Assembly: GCA_964059195.1 (NCBI GenBank) | Contig: CAXKWD010000006.1 | Location: 4,766,530 to 4,830,529 of the forward strand | Source of the DNA: Ectobius pallidus | Taxonomy: Eukaryota > Arthropoda > Insecta > Blattodea > Ectobiidae | DNA: 64,000 nucleotides | Direction of reading: 5' to 3' | In this document: piece after piece, positions 54,419 through 64,000 of the stretch | Position numbering within the stretch: the stretch's first letter is position 1 | How the letters are laid out: every line of letters starts with the position of its first letter | The notes under the pieces: generated by a model | What the model saw: the letters and a program-made list of their open reading frames with translations, nothing else | Told to the model about the DNA's origin: nothing | The model's database searches: none | Translations under genes and position numbers: made by a program

Positions 54419-56088
54419 TGTAAGCTCGTACAGCTTAGAGCCTATTTTTTATACCTTTATAGCAATTACTAGTAATGAAGTATTAATACAAATCACTAGA
54501 TGGCACTGATGCCAATTACCAGTAGACAGAATTCTTGGCACTCTTGTACCTATTTATTTACATTTAGTAAAAGAAAATATTTACTACATTCTGTATTGTA
54601 ATAATCTAGGGAATAATTCTGCATATTTATTCCTGTTACTATTAGCTATTATCATTAGATAATATAATTAATGTCAATTAGCAACAGAAAGCTGCATTGC
54701 CGACATCGAACTGATATCGATAAGTCGAGTGCCAGTTCATTAATATTTACTTGGCGCTACAGCCAGAATACACTAGCTTACTCATATGCGTCATATCGAT
54801 TAGTGCAATCGATTATAGAAGCAGCTTTATGAATAGATCGATTATTCACCGCATTAAAAGTATTAAATTTCTCTGTAATTATACATTACAATTATAATGC
54901 AAATGCTCACATACCAATTTTTTATGTTACAGAATAATTACAGCATGTCATTCTCTTTAAATGTACCCTAATTACGGATGGAAGCTACTGGATACTTCTA
55001 GCAGAGCCTTCCATAGGATTCTAGAACTTGACTCTTTGTAAGATGATTATGTGAACGCATTTTGGCCGTTAGACTTTCACTCACTCTCTCACCGATCGTC
55101 GCTTCGTAAGGGCACAGCCCAATTTAGCAACAGACCACAAGTCTGAATATATAATAGTACAGTTTCTACACGACTCAGCATGGAAACAGCGTTATCAGCC
55201 ACGACTTAATCTACCAGGAGGTGGATATTTGGACATCACTAGAACTTCAGGGAGCGTAGCTTGCAGCCAGGGAAGGACTCGCTACTGGCCACAGTTCAGG
55301 ATGATCCACAGCAACACAGAACTTCAGCTTCAATAACTGTACATGCCTTAACTTCAGTCCGGCTAAATGCAGTCACATTCTCATCAGATGTAATCACAAA
55401 CAAAGTTAAGTAATTCAAATCCTAATACTGTATCATTACACAAAAGCCAAATAAGGCTTAGCATCTTTGTGTTATTTAAAGTAAAAGACTGTTTGTATTA
55501 TGCTAGGGAGTTTTGGCATCCATGCAGCTCCTCTTTTCACTACGTGCAAGCCAAAGATGCTGCCGTATTAAATCTTGAACAATTTATTAAAGACTGAAGA
55601 TATGGTCTAACATTCTTGCTTGTAATAAAGTAGTAATTCAGTGTTTATCACGTTAAGAAGTTTTGGCAAATATTTGCAGCTTCTCTTTTCCTACTTGCAG
55701 ATAAAGTATACTGCAGTAGTATTCTGAGCCAATACAGCTCAATTATTATATTGTAACTATTTGAACAAAAAATAAAGTTACTTGAATGGTTGTTGTGGAA
55801 ACAAACCATATTATATTATAATAATAAATCAACCTGGCAACTTTCCTGAAATCTACTTAGCAAAGATAGCAGATCATAATAAAACATTGGTTATTGCCAA
55901 TTACAGCTAAGAATAAGAAGAATAAAGCAACAATTCTCTCTATCCATTATTCCTGCTTCCTTCAACATTCCTGCAATTCTAAACTTAAATATTTTCTGGA
56001 TTATAATCCAGTGGTCCTCCGAAAATCCTATTGCAAATTCTGTTAGGGACACCAGCCTACTTTCTAGTCCTGGGCCTGGATCCCTACA
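54419..56088 (+). repeat. 5' LTR of the plus-strand BEL element
   Basis: Begins TGTAAGCTCG and ends TCCCTACA. Differences from the 3' LTR were seen near 54458, 54733, 54858, 55345 and 55788. Confidence 0.94.
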
Positions 56089-56115
56089 TTTCTGGTCCTC
56101 AACGAGCCTGGATTC
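56089..56115 (+). promoter_or_regulatory. Putative primer-binding region of the second BEL element
   Basis: Directly after the LTR the sequence reads TTTCTGGTCCTCAACGAGCC, similar to TTTGGTTCCTCAACGGACC at the same place in the first BEL element. TGG would pair with a tRNA CCA end; the tRNA is not identified. Confidence 0.5.
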
Positions 56116-56387
56116 TATCCACACCTTGGATAATCACTTTGTCCACTCCTCATACCTACAGTGCATATTGATTGTAAAATATAACTTGTATTTGTACAAT
56201 TCTAATACTCTATTGTATTTTCAGCCTATGTTAACTGCATCACATACTAAGAGCAGCCATAGCAGGCCTAGTGGTAAGAAAAGGTGCAAGAATTCTGGTA
56301 GAGCAGTGCAAGGGACAACAGTCTTACTGGATAATCAGGTAAGTGACAGCTTTCCTTATAACACACTGTCATACACCACCCCACACA

Positions 56388-59300
56388 ATGCCAGACTCAC
56401 AAGTACTTGCCACAGATGCCTCCAAGCTAAAAAACTACAAGCAGAAGAGGGCAGTCATCAAAGGAAAGTTAACTAGATTCTACCAATATGTTTTGTCAGT
56501 TCAAGTCGACCAAGACAATATTGAAGAAACTGCACACAGACTATCACAGGATGAATCATTATTAAGGGACTTTGAGGAAATACAGAGTAAGATAGAAACA
56601 TGTGACTCAGACCCTGACTGGGAAGGAGAAAGACAAGCTTTCGAAGAGACATACTACACAACTGTAGGCATGGCTCGCAGAAAAATTAGGGACTATGAAA
56701 CACAGTACTCACAGGCTAACATGACACAAGTTCAGCCTCAAGATACAACTCAACCTAACACTCAAGCTAATTGCACTCCTAGAGTTCAGCTACCAAAGAT
56801 AAATTTGCCACACTTCAACGGCAGGCATTCAGATTGGCTACCATTTAGAGAACTGTTTATCTCACTTGTTCACAGCAACAATTCGCTTGATCCAGTTCAG
56901 AAGTTTCACTATTTGAGAATAGCGTTGCAAGGCCCAGCCAACAAACTCATTGACACACTACCATTAACTGCTAATGGTTATGAAACCGCCTGGAACTTGC
57001 TAAATGAAAGGTTTCAGAACAACAAAATTATACTGCAACAGTTATTACAGTCTTTGATTGACTACAGCAAGATCCCTAAGGAATCACCCAGTCAATTAAT
57101 GGACTTACTTGACCACTTTACCAGACAGGTTAGGTCAATAGAATCTATCACACCAGAGAACCTCAGATGGGACTACATGCTTACTCATCTTCTCACGTCT
57201 AAACTTGACCCTGCTACGCTCAAAGCATGGAGCCTAGAGGGCACAGTAGATCAGCTAAACACATTCAAAGAACTCTGTAACTTCCTACAGAGAAGGGGAC
57301 AAGCTCTGGAGACACCAGACAGCTCCAGCAGGCCTAAAACTGTACACAATACACAGAACAAGCCTATCTACCACAGACAAGTGAGCCCACGTACCTTTGT
57401 TGCCCATGCAGCCAACAATTGTATACTGTGCAGGCAAGATCACCAGTTACACAAATGTGAAGACTTTCACAGTCTCAATAACACACAGAGATGGAACTTT
57501 GTAAACAATAATAGACTATGCAATAATTGTCTCAGAGCAGGACATCACGTCAGAAACTGCACATCTACATCTTGTTATAAATGCCAACAACGCCATCACA
57601 CACTGCTACACCAAGACAAGGTTCGCAGCAATGAATATAGGCAACATGCAACTACACAATACACTAGTAGATTGCCTAACAGACAAAACGGAAACCAAAG
57701 CCACAGTGGTACTAGACAATCTCCAGCTACTACCAGCAGCAATGCTACAGGCACAGCATTTGCTAACAATGCTCAAATCACGCCCAAAACTCATACATTT
57801 CTTGCCACAGCAGAAATACTAGTCAAAGCTCAGAATGGCAGACTCATAAAAGCCAGAGCATTATTGGATTCAGGTGCCACGCACACATTTATAACTCAAG
57901 ATTTGGCTGATAGGCTACAGTTACAAACCAAGCCTACCACCATAGCTGTGACCGGTGTAAACCTACACACCTCCAATATCTTGGAAATTGGACACATACA
58001 GATAAGTGACGCCCATGGCAATGGCTATAAAAGACAGCTACAGTGCCTCATCATTAACCAGATTGCCAAAGACATTCCCAGTGCACCTATAGATGTCACC
58101 AGCTTGAGAATTCCTAATGACATTGTGCTAGCAGACAACAGATTTCACATACCCGGTAGCATTGACATATTGCTAGGGGCAGATGTATTTTGGAACTTGT
58201 TAATGGGACACACTATACCCATCAACAAAACCAACAAACATAAAGCATTCATCAGAGAGACCAGACTAGGTTGGATTCTCTCAGGGCAAATACACTACAC
58301 TCAGGGTAGAAGACAAGAACCACGTTGCCACTTAAGCATAACAGAACAAATCCACAAGAACATGCAGAAATTCTGGGAAATGGAAGAAATTATCCAACCA
58401 GTAAGATCTGAAGAAGACTCCATATGCGAGCAACATTTTCAAGAAACAGTACAGAGAGATAAAGATGGACGCTACACAATAACCTTACCATTCAAGAAGC
58501 CCACAGATAATCTTGGTGCCTCTAGAACTGGAGCTCTGAAACGTTTCTTCTCTAATGAAACCAGACTCCATAAGCAGTCTGCTATACTCCAACAGTACTC
58601 AGACTTCATGCAACAATATGAAGCCCTAGGTCATATGACCCAAGTGGAAGAAAGTTTCTACCAGGATGGCCCAGAAGCATATTATATTCCACACCAATTT
58701 GTCTTAAAGGAAGACTCAGAAACCACAAAACTCAGAGTAGTTTTTAACGCTTCATTCAAAACCTCAACAGGTACATCACTCAATGATATCCTATACACAG
58801 GACCCTGTGTACAACCTGATCTCTACACCATACTCTTGAAGTTCAGATGCCACCCATATGTTGTGAGTGCTGACATAGAGAAAATGTACAGAATGGTAAT
58901 GGTACAGCCACAGCAAAGAGACTTCCAAAGAATCTTCTGGAGACATTCTAAATCCACTCCAGTGAAGATATATCAGCTCAACACTATCACATATGGACAA
59001 GCCTGTTCAGCTTTTGAAGCAACCAGAGTACTCAACCAGTTGGCAGAGGATGAGAGAAACAGATTTCCCACAGCATCCAAATTGCTATCTACTTGCTTTT
59101 ATGTTGATAATCTCCTTGCATCATTTTCTACCGAGCAAGAAGCTATACTAGCAGCCACAGAAGTATCACAACTGTTACAGACAGGTGGATTTAACCTAAC
59201 ACAGTTTTGTTCCAACTCACAAGAAGTTTTGAGAACACTGCCACAAGAAAAGCTCTCTAAAGCTACACTTACTCATTTAGAAGAGCAGAATACAGTCAAA

Positions 59301-61649
59301 ACATTAGGATTACACTGGAATCCATTACAAGACTTGCTACAGTACACAGTGAAGTCATTACCAGCAGCTACCACTAAGAGACAGATTCTATCTGCCATCT
59401 GTACTCTATATGACCCTCAGGGACTAATTGCCCCCATCATCTCTGCAGCTAAATGTATTATGCAACAGATTTGGCTGAATGACATAGGTTGGGACCAGCA
59501 AGCTCCTGTTGACATACAGAAGGCCTGGAATGAACTATATTCACAACTTCACTATGTAGAATTATACAGAATCCCAAGGAACACTCTAATACTCAATTTC
59601 AGTCATGTAGAACTGCACTTTTTCAGTGATGCCAGCCCACAAGCATATGGAGCAGCATGCTACATAAAATCTGAAGATGAAAGCCACAAAACACAAGTTC
59701 AACTACTGACAAGCAAATCTAGAGTGGCCCCACTTAAGCAGATTACTTTGCCCAGACTGGAGCTCTGTGCAGCTCAGTTGGCAGCCTGCTTATACCAAAA
59801 AGTAAGCTTATCTTTGCAGATCATGATATCAGCAGTATATTTCTGGACTGACAGTCTCATAACTTTACAGTGGATCACACAGCCTCCACACAAATGGAAC
59901 ACTTTTGTAGCACACAGAGTAACCAAAATTCAAGCTGCTACAGAAAACTGCCAATGGAGATATGTGCCAACACAGCAGAATCCTGCAGATCTCATCACTA
60001 AACCTGTCTCACCTAATAAGCTACATAACCAAACTCTATGGTGGAATGGTCCAAAATTCCTAACACAAGATGAATGTTTTTGGCCTACCACTGACAAAGT
60101 ATTTCAGACAGAAGAAATACCAGAAACTAAGAAAACAGCAAAAGCCTTTATGACTATAAGTACACACAATGAATACTTGCATAGATATTCTTCTTTCAGA
60201 AAGCTACTCCGGAATACAGCTTATATTCTGAGATTCAAGCACAACTGTCTACACAAGTCTGATAGATTTGTTGGCCCTATCAGCCTGCAAGAACTACATA
60301 AAGCTCACAATGCTATCATACATGCTACTCAGAAAGAAGCCTTCTCAGAAGACATGGCTCATATTAGAAAGAATAATTGTGTTTCTAGAAGCAGTTCACT
60401 ATTGCCACTGCATCCATATTTGGATAAAGATAGCATACTTCGTGTAGGTGGAAGACTGCACCATACTGATTTAGACTACAATGCTAAACATCCAATTATA
60501 TTACCTGCCAAGCACCACATAACAGACATCATTGTCAGAGACACACACTTAAAAAACTTACATGAAGGCCCTCAAGGCATACTGTACACATTAAGACAAC
60601 AGTATTGGCCCATCCATGGAGTTCAAACTGTAAAATCAGCCTTAAAAGGATGTCTCACATGCTTTAGACACAGCCCTGTCAAAGCACAGCAAATCATGGG
60701 AACTTTGCCCCAAGCCAGAGTTACTCCCAACCGAGCTTTCAACACCACAGCCATAGATTTTGTAGGTCCTATCTCTTTAAAGGATCATGGGAGAGGCAAA
60801 ACAGTATATAAAGCTTACATCTGTATGCACATATGTTTATGTACCAAAGCAGTACACATTGAATTGGTAACAGCAGCCACTTCAGCAGCATTCATTGCAT
60901 CCTTGCAAAGATTCGTTTCTAGAAGGGGACTACCTTCCCACCTGTACCTGGATAATGGCAGAAACTTCATAGGAGCCTCGCGAGAGCTGAGTGAACTCTA
61001 TGAACAATTCCAGACGGAGCAAGCTAACACAGATATAATGAACTTTACAGCAAATCTAAACATACAATTCCATTTTCTGCCACCAAGAGCAAGCCACATG
61101 GCAGGACTTGTAGAAAGATCCAACCGCAGCATGAAAACTATTCTATACAAGGTGATGAAAGACACTATCTACAACTATGAAGAAGCCAGCACACTTCTAT
61201 GCAGAATAGAAGCCATCATCAACAGTAGACCACTGACACCGATGAGCAGCGACTCGCAAGACTACATGGCATTAACCCCTGGACACTTCCTCATTGGTGC
61301 TCCTTTGAATTCTATCCCTCACCCAGACTTACAGTCTATAAACCTATCCAGGCTGTCACGCTATCAATTGTTAGAGCAACAGTTACAATGCATTTGGGCC
61401 AGATGGGTCAAAGAGTATTTAAATACTTTGCAACAGAGACAGAAGTGGAACACAGAAACTCAAAATCTGAAAACTAATCAATTAGTTATATTAATGGTGG
61501 ACAATGTTCCTCCTATGAATTGGCCACTGGCTAGGATTCTAGAAGTTCATCCTGGTCCAGATGGTAAAGTTAGAGTAGCAACAGTCAAAACTGCTAATTC
61601 TATTCTGAAAAGGCCTATATCTAAGCTGTGTCCACTGCCTGCTCAGTAA
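56388..61649 (+). CDS. BEL/Pao gag-pol polyprotein, full length, RT motif YVDN
   Basis: From the ATG at 56388 the frame gives 1753 residues without a break; it is open further upstream to 56343 but only from GTG. Parts in order: DUF1759-type gag (LPHFNGRHSDWLPFRELF); CCHC knuckle CNNCLRAGHHVRNC (378-391) and a second CYKC cluster; aspartic protease with LLDSG (D494); RT with SADIEKMYRM (D829) and YVDN (905-908), where YVDD is expected; A17 region (YDPQGLIAP); RNase H (FFSDASPQAYG, FWTDSL); integrase zinc-binding block; DDE core with IDFVGP (D1457), YLDNGRNF (D1522) and GLVER (E1576); and the C-terminal KLCPLP tail. It encodes no envelope. Everything but the changed RT aspartate looks functional. 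Confidence 0.95.
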   Translation: MPDSQVLATDASKLKNYKQKRAVIKGKLTRFYQYVLSVQVDQDNIEETAHRLSQDESLLRDFEEIQSKIETCDSDPDWEGERQAFEETYYTTVGMARRKIRDYETQYSQANMTQVQPQDTTQPNTQANCTPRVQLPKINLPHFNGRHSDWLPFRELFISLVHSNNSLDPVQKFHYLRIALQGPANKLIDTLPLTANGYETAWNLLNERFQNNKIILQQLLQSLIDYSKIPKESPSQLMDLLDHFTRQVRSIESITPENLRWDYMLTHLLTSKLDPATLKAWSLEGTVDQLNTFKELCNFLQRRGQALETPDSSSRPKTVHNTQNKPIYHRQVSPRTFVAHAANNCILCRQDHQLHKCEDFHSLNNTQRWNFVNNNRLCNNCLRAGHHVRNCTSTSCYKCQQRHHTLLHQDKVRSNEYRQHATTQYTSRLPNRQNGNQSHSGTRQSPATTSSNATGTAFANNAQITPKTHTFLATAEILVKAQNGRLIKARALLDSGATHTFITQDLADRLQLQTKPTTIAVTGVNLHTSNILEIGHIQISDAHGNGYKRQLQCLIINQIAKDIPSAPIDVTSLRIPNDIVLADNRFHIPGSIDILLGADVFWNLLMGHTIPINKTNKHKAFIRETRLGWILSGQIHYTQGRRQEPRCHLSITEQIHKNMQKFWEMEEIIQPVRSEEDSICEQHFQETVQRDKDGRYTITLPFKKPTDNLGASRTGALKRFFSNETRLHKQSAILQQYSDFMQQYEALGHMTQVEESFYQDGPEAYYIPHQFVLKEDSETTKLRVVFNASFKTSTGTSLNDILYTGPCVQPDLYTILLKFRCHPYVVSADIEKMYRMVMVQPQQRDFQRIFWRHSKSTPVKIYQLNTITYGQACSAFEATRVLNQLAEDERNRFPTASKLLSTCFYVDNLLASFSTEQEAILAATEVSQLLQTGGFNLTQFCSNSQEVLRTLPQEKLSKATLTHLEEQNTVKTLGLHWNPLQDLLQYTVKSLPAATTKRQILSAICTLYDPQGLIAPIISAAKCIMQQIWLNDIGWDQQAPVDIQKAWNELYSQLHYVELYRIPRNTLILNFSHVELHFFSDASPQAYGAACYIKSEDESHKTQVQLLTSKSRVAPLKQITLPRLELCAAQLAACLYQKVSLSLQIMISAVYFWTDSLITLQWITQPPHKWNTFVAHRVTKIQAATENCQWRYVPTQQNPADLITKPVSPNKLHNQTLWWNGPKFLTQDECFWPTTDKVFQTEEIPETKKTAKAFMTISTHNEYLHRYSSFRKLLRNTAYILRFKHNCLHKSDRFVGPISLQELHKAHNAIIHATQKEAFSEDMAHIRKNNCVSRSSSLLPLHPYLDKDSILRVGGRLHHTDLDYNAKHPIILPAKHHITDIIVRDTHLKNLHEGPQGILYTLRQQYWPIHGVQTVKSALKGCLTCFRHSPVKAQQIMGTLPQARVTPNRAFNTTAIDFVGPISLKDHGRGKTVYKAYICMHICLCTKAVHIELVTAATSAAFIASLQRFVSRRGLPSHLYLDNGRNFIGASRELSELYEQFQTEQANTDIMNFTANLNIQFHFLPPRASHMAGLVERSNRSMKTILYKVMKDTIYNYEEASTLLCRIEAIINSRPLTPMSSDSQDYMALTPGHFLIGAPLNSIPHPDLQSINLSRLSRYQLLEQQLQCIWARWVKEYLNTLQQRQKWNTETQNLKTNQLVILMVDNVPPMNWPLARILEVHPGPDGKVRVATVKTANSILKRPISKLCPLPAQ

Positions 61650-61669
61650 ATTTTTCTATTTTTCTTGGG

Positions 61670-61684
61670 CCCCCCCCCCCCCCC
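61670..61684 (+). other. Poly-C run at the polypurine-tract position
   Basis: Fifteen cytosines, then AGTA, lie immediately before the 3' LTR. This is where plus-strand priming should use a purine tract. The first BEL element has AAAGGGG at the equivalent place. Confidence 0.7.
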
Positions 61685-61688
61685 AGTA

Positions 61689-63358
61689 TGTAAGCTCGTA
61701 CAGCTTAGAGCCTATTTTTTATACTTTTATAGCAATTACTAGTAATGAAGTATTAATACAAATCACTAGATGGCACTGATGCCAATTACCAGTAGACAGA
61801 ATTCTTGGCACTCTTGTACCTATTTATTTACATTTAGTAAAAGAAAATATTTACTACATTCTGTATTGTAATAATCTAGGGAATAATTCTGCATATTTAT
61901 TCCTGTTACTATTAGCTATTATCATTAGATAATATAATTAATGTCAATTAGCAACAGAAAGCTGCATTGCCGACATCGAACTGATATCGATAAGTCGAGT
62001 GCCAGCTCATTAATATTTACTTGGCGCTACAGCCAGAATACACTAGCTTACTCATATGCGTCATATCGATTAGTGCAATCGATTATAGAAGCAGCTTTAT
62101 GAATAGATCGATTATTCACCGCATTAAAAATATTAAATTTCTCTGTAATTATACATTACAATTATAATGCAAATGCTCACATACCAATTTTTTATGTTAC
62201 AGAATAATTACAGCATGTCATTCTCTTTAAATGTACCCTAATTACGGATGGAAGCTACTGGATACTTCTAGCAGAGCCTTCCATAGGATTCTAGAACTTG
62301 ACTCTTTGTAAGATGATTATGTGAACGCATTTTGGCCGTTAGACTTTCACTCACTCTCTCACCGATCGTCGCTTCGTAAGGGCACAGCCCAATTTAGCAA
62401 CAGACCACAAGTCTGAATATATAATAGTACAGTTTCTACACGACTCAGCATGGAAACAGCGTTATCAGCCACGACTTAATCTACCAGGAGGTGGATATTT
62501 GGACATCACTAGAACTTCAGGGAGCGTAGCTTGCAGCCAGGGAAGGACTCGCTACTGGCCACAGTTCAGGATGATCCACAGCAACACAGAACTTCAGCTT
62601 CAATAACTGTACATCCCTTAACTTCAGTCCGGCTAAATGCAGTCACATTCTCATCAGATGTAATCACAAACAAAGTTAAGTAATTCAAATCCTAATACTG
62701 TATCATTACACAAAAGCCAAATAAGGCTTAGCATCTTTGTGTTATTTAAAGTAAAAGACTGTTTGTATTATGCTAGGGAGTTTTGGCATCCATGCAGCTC
62801 CTCTTTTCACTACGTGCAAGCCAAAGATGCTGCCGTATTAAATCTTGAACAATTTATTAAAGACTGAAGATATGGTCTAACATTCTTGCTTGTAATAAAG
62901 TAGTAATTCAGTGTTTATCACGTTAAGAAGTTTTGGCAAATATTTGCAGCTTCTCTTTTCCTACTTGCAGATAAAGTATACTGCAGTAGTATTCTGAGCC
63001 AATACAGCTCAATTATTATATTGTAACTATTTGAACAAAAAATAAAGTTACTTGAATTGTTGTTGTGGAAACAAACCATATTATATTATAATAATAAATC
63101 AACCTGGCAACTTTCCTGAAATCTACTTAGCAAAGATAGCAGATCATAATAAAACATTGGTTATTGCCAATTACAGCTAAGAATAAGAAGAATAAAGCAA
63201 CAATTCTCTCTATCCATTATTCCTGCTTCCTTCAACATTCCTGCAATTCTAAACTTAAATATTTTCTGGATTATAATCCAGTGGTCCTCCGAAAATCCTA
63301 TTGCAAATTCTGTTAGGGACACCAGCCTACTTTCTAGTCCTGGGCCTGGATCCCTACA
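61689..63358 (+). repeat. 3' LTR of the plus-strand BEL element
   Basis: Direct partner of 54419-56088, about 99.7 percent identical by eye, followed by the resumed LINE frame. Confidence 0.94.
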
Positions 63359-64000
63359 ACCAAGGAAGGTGTTATAAAAAGGTGGGAAGAATACACAAAG
63401 AATTTGTATGTGAATGATTTACATATACAATCACAACTGATACTAGAGAAATACGAAGATGAACCAGAGATCCTAGAAGAAGAAGTGAAATGGGCTATAA
63501 AGCAAATAAAAAAAGGAAAATCTTCTGGTGTAGATAATATCCCAATAGAATTAGTAAAGGACATGGGGGACGAAGTGATAAGGAAAATAATGCAGCTATG
63601 CAATCTTGTATGGAGGAAGAAAAATTGGCCAGTTGACTGGAGACGATCGGTGTTTATCCCTCTACCGAAGAAAGGTGACATTAAAGACTGTGCAAATAAT
63701 AGAACAATTCCACTAATCCCACACATAAGCAAAATTCTCCTTAAAATTATTAATAAAAGACTGGAACCATACATAGAAAAGGAATTAGCTGCTGAACAAG
63801 CAGGGTTCAGGAAGGGTAGAGGTACAAGGGATCAAATTGCAAACCTAAGGTGGATTATGGAAGAAACCCAGGAATTCCAACAAAGTATATACATCGGATT
63901 TTTAGATTATTCTAAAGCGTTTGATTGTGTAAATCACGAGCTCATGTGGAGGACGTTGAGAAAGATGGGCATCCCAGCACTTTTAGTTGAACTAATAAAG
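63359..64000 (+). pseudogene. RTE-like LINE, reverse transcriptase part (3' of nested BEL)
   Basis: The frame opens TKEGVIKRWEEYTKNLY and runs without a stop to the window edge. It includes GKSSGVDNIPIELVKD, RRSVFIPLPKKGDIKDC, EQAGFRKGRGTRDQIANL and FLDYSKAFDCVNHE (RT block with the first catalytic Asp). It is in register with the endonuclease fragment ending at 54418. The YXDD block lies beyond the window. Confidence 0.85.

Larger units (their letters stand above)
54419..63358 (+). mobile_element. BEL/Pao LTR retrotransposon, nearly intact
   Basis: An 8.94-kb element with direct LTRs of 1670 bp (54419-56088 and 61689-63358), at a constant offset of 7270 and with about five differences noticed. 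One complete gag-pol frame lies between them. It is inserted in an RTE-like LINE whose frame continues on both sides. ACAAC (54414-54418) recurs at 63356-63360, giving a 5-bp target duplication if the LTR is taken to end at 63355; the last ACA is shared between LTR and target, so the exact end is ambiguous. Confidence 0.95.

Noticed and set aside
56126..56476. Separate upstream gene or spliced leader exon of the second BEL element
   Set aside because: A GTAAGT donor at 56339 and an AG at 56394 exist, but joining them breaks the gag frame, so no supported exon.

Overview
The window looks like the interior of a large, transposon-packed insect nuclear gene. Three short minus-strand exons (33670-33831, 13991-14152, 205-354) join in phase 0 into 158 continuous residues of a ZYG11/ZER1-family protein, the substrate receptor of a CUL2-type ubiquitin ligase. 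The gene runs off both ends of the window. Its two visible introns are about 19.5 kb and 13.6 kb, so nearly everything else here is intronic or upstream transposon DNA. An intact, intronless, divergent ionotropic receptor gene (23099-24649, plus strand) sits nested in the 19.5-kb intron on the opposite strand. Divergent intronless ionotropic receptors, long introns, and abundant BEL/Pao, LINE and Penelope-like elements suggest a large insect genome, perhaps a cockroach or relative. That species-level guess is inference.

Layout. 0-5.9 kb: exon, AT-rich unassigned DNA, a 99-bp tandem repeat and a Penelope-like GIY-YIG fragment. 5976-12748: a BEL/Pao element on the minus strand with apparently identical 873-bp LTRs and a 5-bp target duplication, but with its integrase core deleted. 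13-20.8 kb: second exon, a pogo-like MITE, tRNA-like and foldback elements, and a large inverted repeat pair. 21-25.5 kb: LINE fragment, minisatellite, ionotropic receptor gene. 25.3-32.9 kb: LINE remnants (one ORF1 with a broken 2A-like motif, one EN-RT-RNaseH element) and a head-to-head mariner foldback. 33-37 kb: third exon plus MITEs and SINEs. 37.1-44.4 kb: a nested stack in which a TIR-ended element holds a 1.9-kb foldback and a LINE, and the LINE carries a piggyBac-like insertion. 45.2-47.5 kb: a 5'-truncated LINE with a 14-bp target duplication. 47.8-51.4 kb: SINE, foldbacks and a Penelope/LINE chimera. 51.6-64 kb: a LINE ORF1 (PHD finger + SGNH esterase), a perfect-looking hairpin, and an RTE-like LINE split by a near full-length BEL/Pao element (54419-63358) whose reverse transcriptase reads YVDN instead of YVDD.

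The least expected signal is a recurring hammerhead-ribozyme-like motif (CTGARGA, stem-loop, GAAA, tiny helix III, matching helix I). The clearest copies are at 52986-53028, 19048-19088 and 51304-51343, with weaker ones at 4566-4598, 17562-17600 and 25423-25458. Three of the six lie at Penelope-like 3' ends or their inverted repeats. No CRISPR array, rRNA or genuine tRNA gene was seen. All family assignments come from reading motifs, not from searches.
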